64,000 bases of DNA from NCBI GenBank assembly GCA_035627375.1, contig DASPLX010000057.1:62001-126000 (forward strand), in the 5' to 3' direction. A program made the translations under genes and the position numbers. Positions within the stretch are counted from its first letter, which is position 1, and every line of letters starts with the position of its first letter. The stretch comes from DASPLX01 sp035627375. GTDB taxonomy: Bacteria > Pseudomonadota > Gammaproteobacteria > Burkholderiales > Burkholderiaceae_D. Shown here one piece after another: positions 63,520 through 64,000 of this stretch. The notes under the pieces are model-generated. The model saw nothing but the letters and a program-made list of their open reading frames with translations. It made no database searches and had not been told where the DNA came from.

Positions 63520-64000
63520 TTGTCAGATCAACAAGGGGGCATGCCGGCTTTCCAGCAGATCAAGGAGTATCTGCTGGCCGAAATCCATGCCGGCCATTGG
63601 AAGGAGGGCGATGCGATCCCGTCGGAGCAGGCGCTGGCGAAGCAATTCGGCGTATCGCGCATGACGGTCAACCGCGCCGTGCGCGAGCTGACCGACGAAC
63701 AGATCCTCTCCCGCGTGCAGGGTTCCGGCACCTATGTCGCCCAGCAGAAGTACCAGGCCACGCTGGTCGAGATCAAGAGCATCGCCGAGGAAGTCCGGGC
63801 GCGCGGCCATGCGCATCGCAGCGAACTGCATCTGCTGGAGCGCTGCAAGGCGACCGATGCGCTCGCCAAGCAGTTTGGCGTCAAGCACGGCCATTCGCTG
63901 TTCCATTCCGTCATCGTCCATTTCGAAAACGATGTGCCCATCCAGGTCGAGGACCGCTGGGTCAACGCCGCGGTCGCGCCCGAGTACATGCAACAGGATT
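63520..64000 (+). CDS. hutC: Histidine utilisation repressor HutC (GntR family), cut by the window end
   Basis: The first 160 codons of a GntR/HutC regulator. The winged helix reads MPAFQQIKEYLLAEIHAGHW, then AIPSEQALAKQFGVSRMTVN and QGSGTYVAQQ. The start of the UTRA ligand-binding domain follows (LVEIKSIAEEVRARGHAH). The TTG at 63520 has GGAAGGA nine bases upstream and gives MSDQQGGMPAF; ATG at 63541 is an alternative with poor spacing. The rest lies beyond the window. It represses the hut operon until urocanate binds. Confidence 0.88.
   Translation, partial: MSDQQGGMPAFQQIKEYLLAEIHAGHWKEGDAIPSEQALAKQFGVSRMTVNRAVRELTDEQILSRVQGSGTYVAQQKYQATLVEIKSIAEEVRARGHAHRSELHLLERCKATDALAKQFGVKHGHSLFHSVIVHFENDVPIQVEDRWVNAAVAPEYMQQD

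Overview
The window is high-GC chromosomal DNA from a betaproteobacterium, most likely Burkholderiales and probably Oxalobacteraceae. This placement is inferred from the hutU-D-I-F-G-H operon, the LysR, DUF2917 and msbA/waaF gene styles, and the C/G-ending codons; no rRNA or other phylogenetic marker is present. No tRNA, rRNA, CRISPR array, transposase or prophage gene was found.

Layout. 0.3-9.1 kb holds housekeeping and stress genes: an RhlE-type helicase, two LysR regulators, an MDR oxidoreductase, a secreted protein with a probable frameshift, a class-I glutamine amidotransferase, gluQ, a pirin, DoxX and a flavodoxin-like protein. 9.1-22.6 kb is a long leftward envelope-polysaccharide cluster. 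It contains two GtrA / SAM-methyltransferase / polyprenol-phosphate GT2 / GT-C modules, followed by a triple-domain GT4 enzyme and a methyltransferase carrying a heptad coiled coil, an arrangement like the E. coli WbdA/WbdD polymerase and molecular ruler.

22.8-43.7 kb looks like one integrated surface-protein system. It has a CRP-family regulator, a VanZ-like protein, a TPR/beta-barrel outer-membrane protein, a CHASE2 adenylate cyclase, a divergent FecR-domain protein, a 1231-residue DUF4214/RTX S-layer-like protein, a PKMT-like methyltransferase, a hexapeptide acyltransferase, two GT4 glycosyltransferases, and a complete type I secretion system. The TolC of that system carries an extra C-terminal NTF2-like domain. 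Three 16-bp CRP-type palindromes lie upstream of the FecR gene, the S-layer gene and the secretion ABC gene. With a cyclase and a CRP-like protein encoded alongside, they suggest a local cAMP circuit controlling synthesis and export of the surface protein. This is the best candidate for an undescribed system here.

43.7-55.8 kb holds trhO, dnaE, a GNAT, a DUF2917 protein, a LysR regulator with a palindromic operator candidate, and LPS genes (WaaE-like GT2, msbA, waaF). 56.0-64.0 kb is a complete five-step histidine-utilisation operon (hutU-D-I-F-G-H, leftward) with divergent hutC, cut by the window edge. A HutC-type palindrome exactly fills the -35/-10 spacer of the hutU promoter candidate. 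All functional calls come from reading motifs and architecture; no database search was run.
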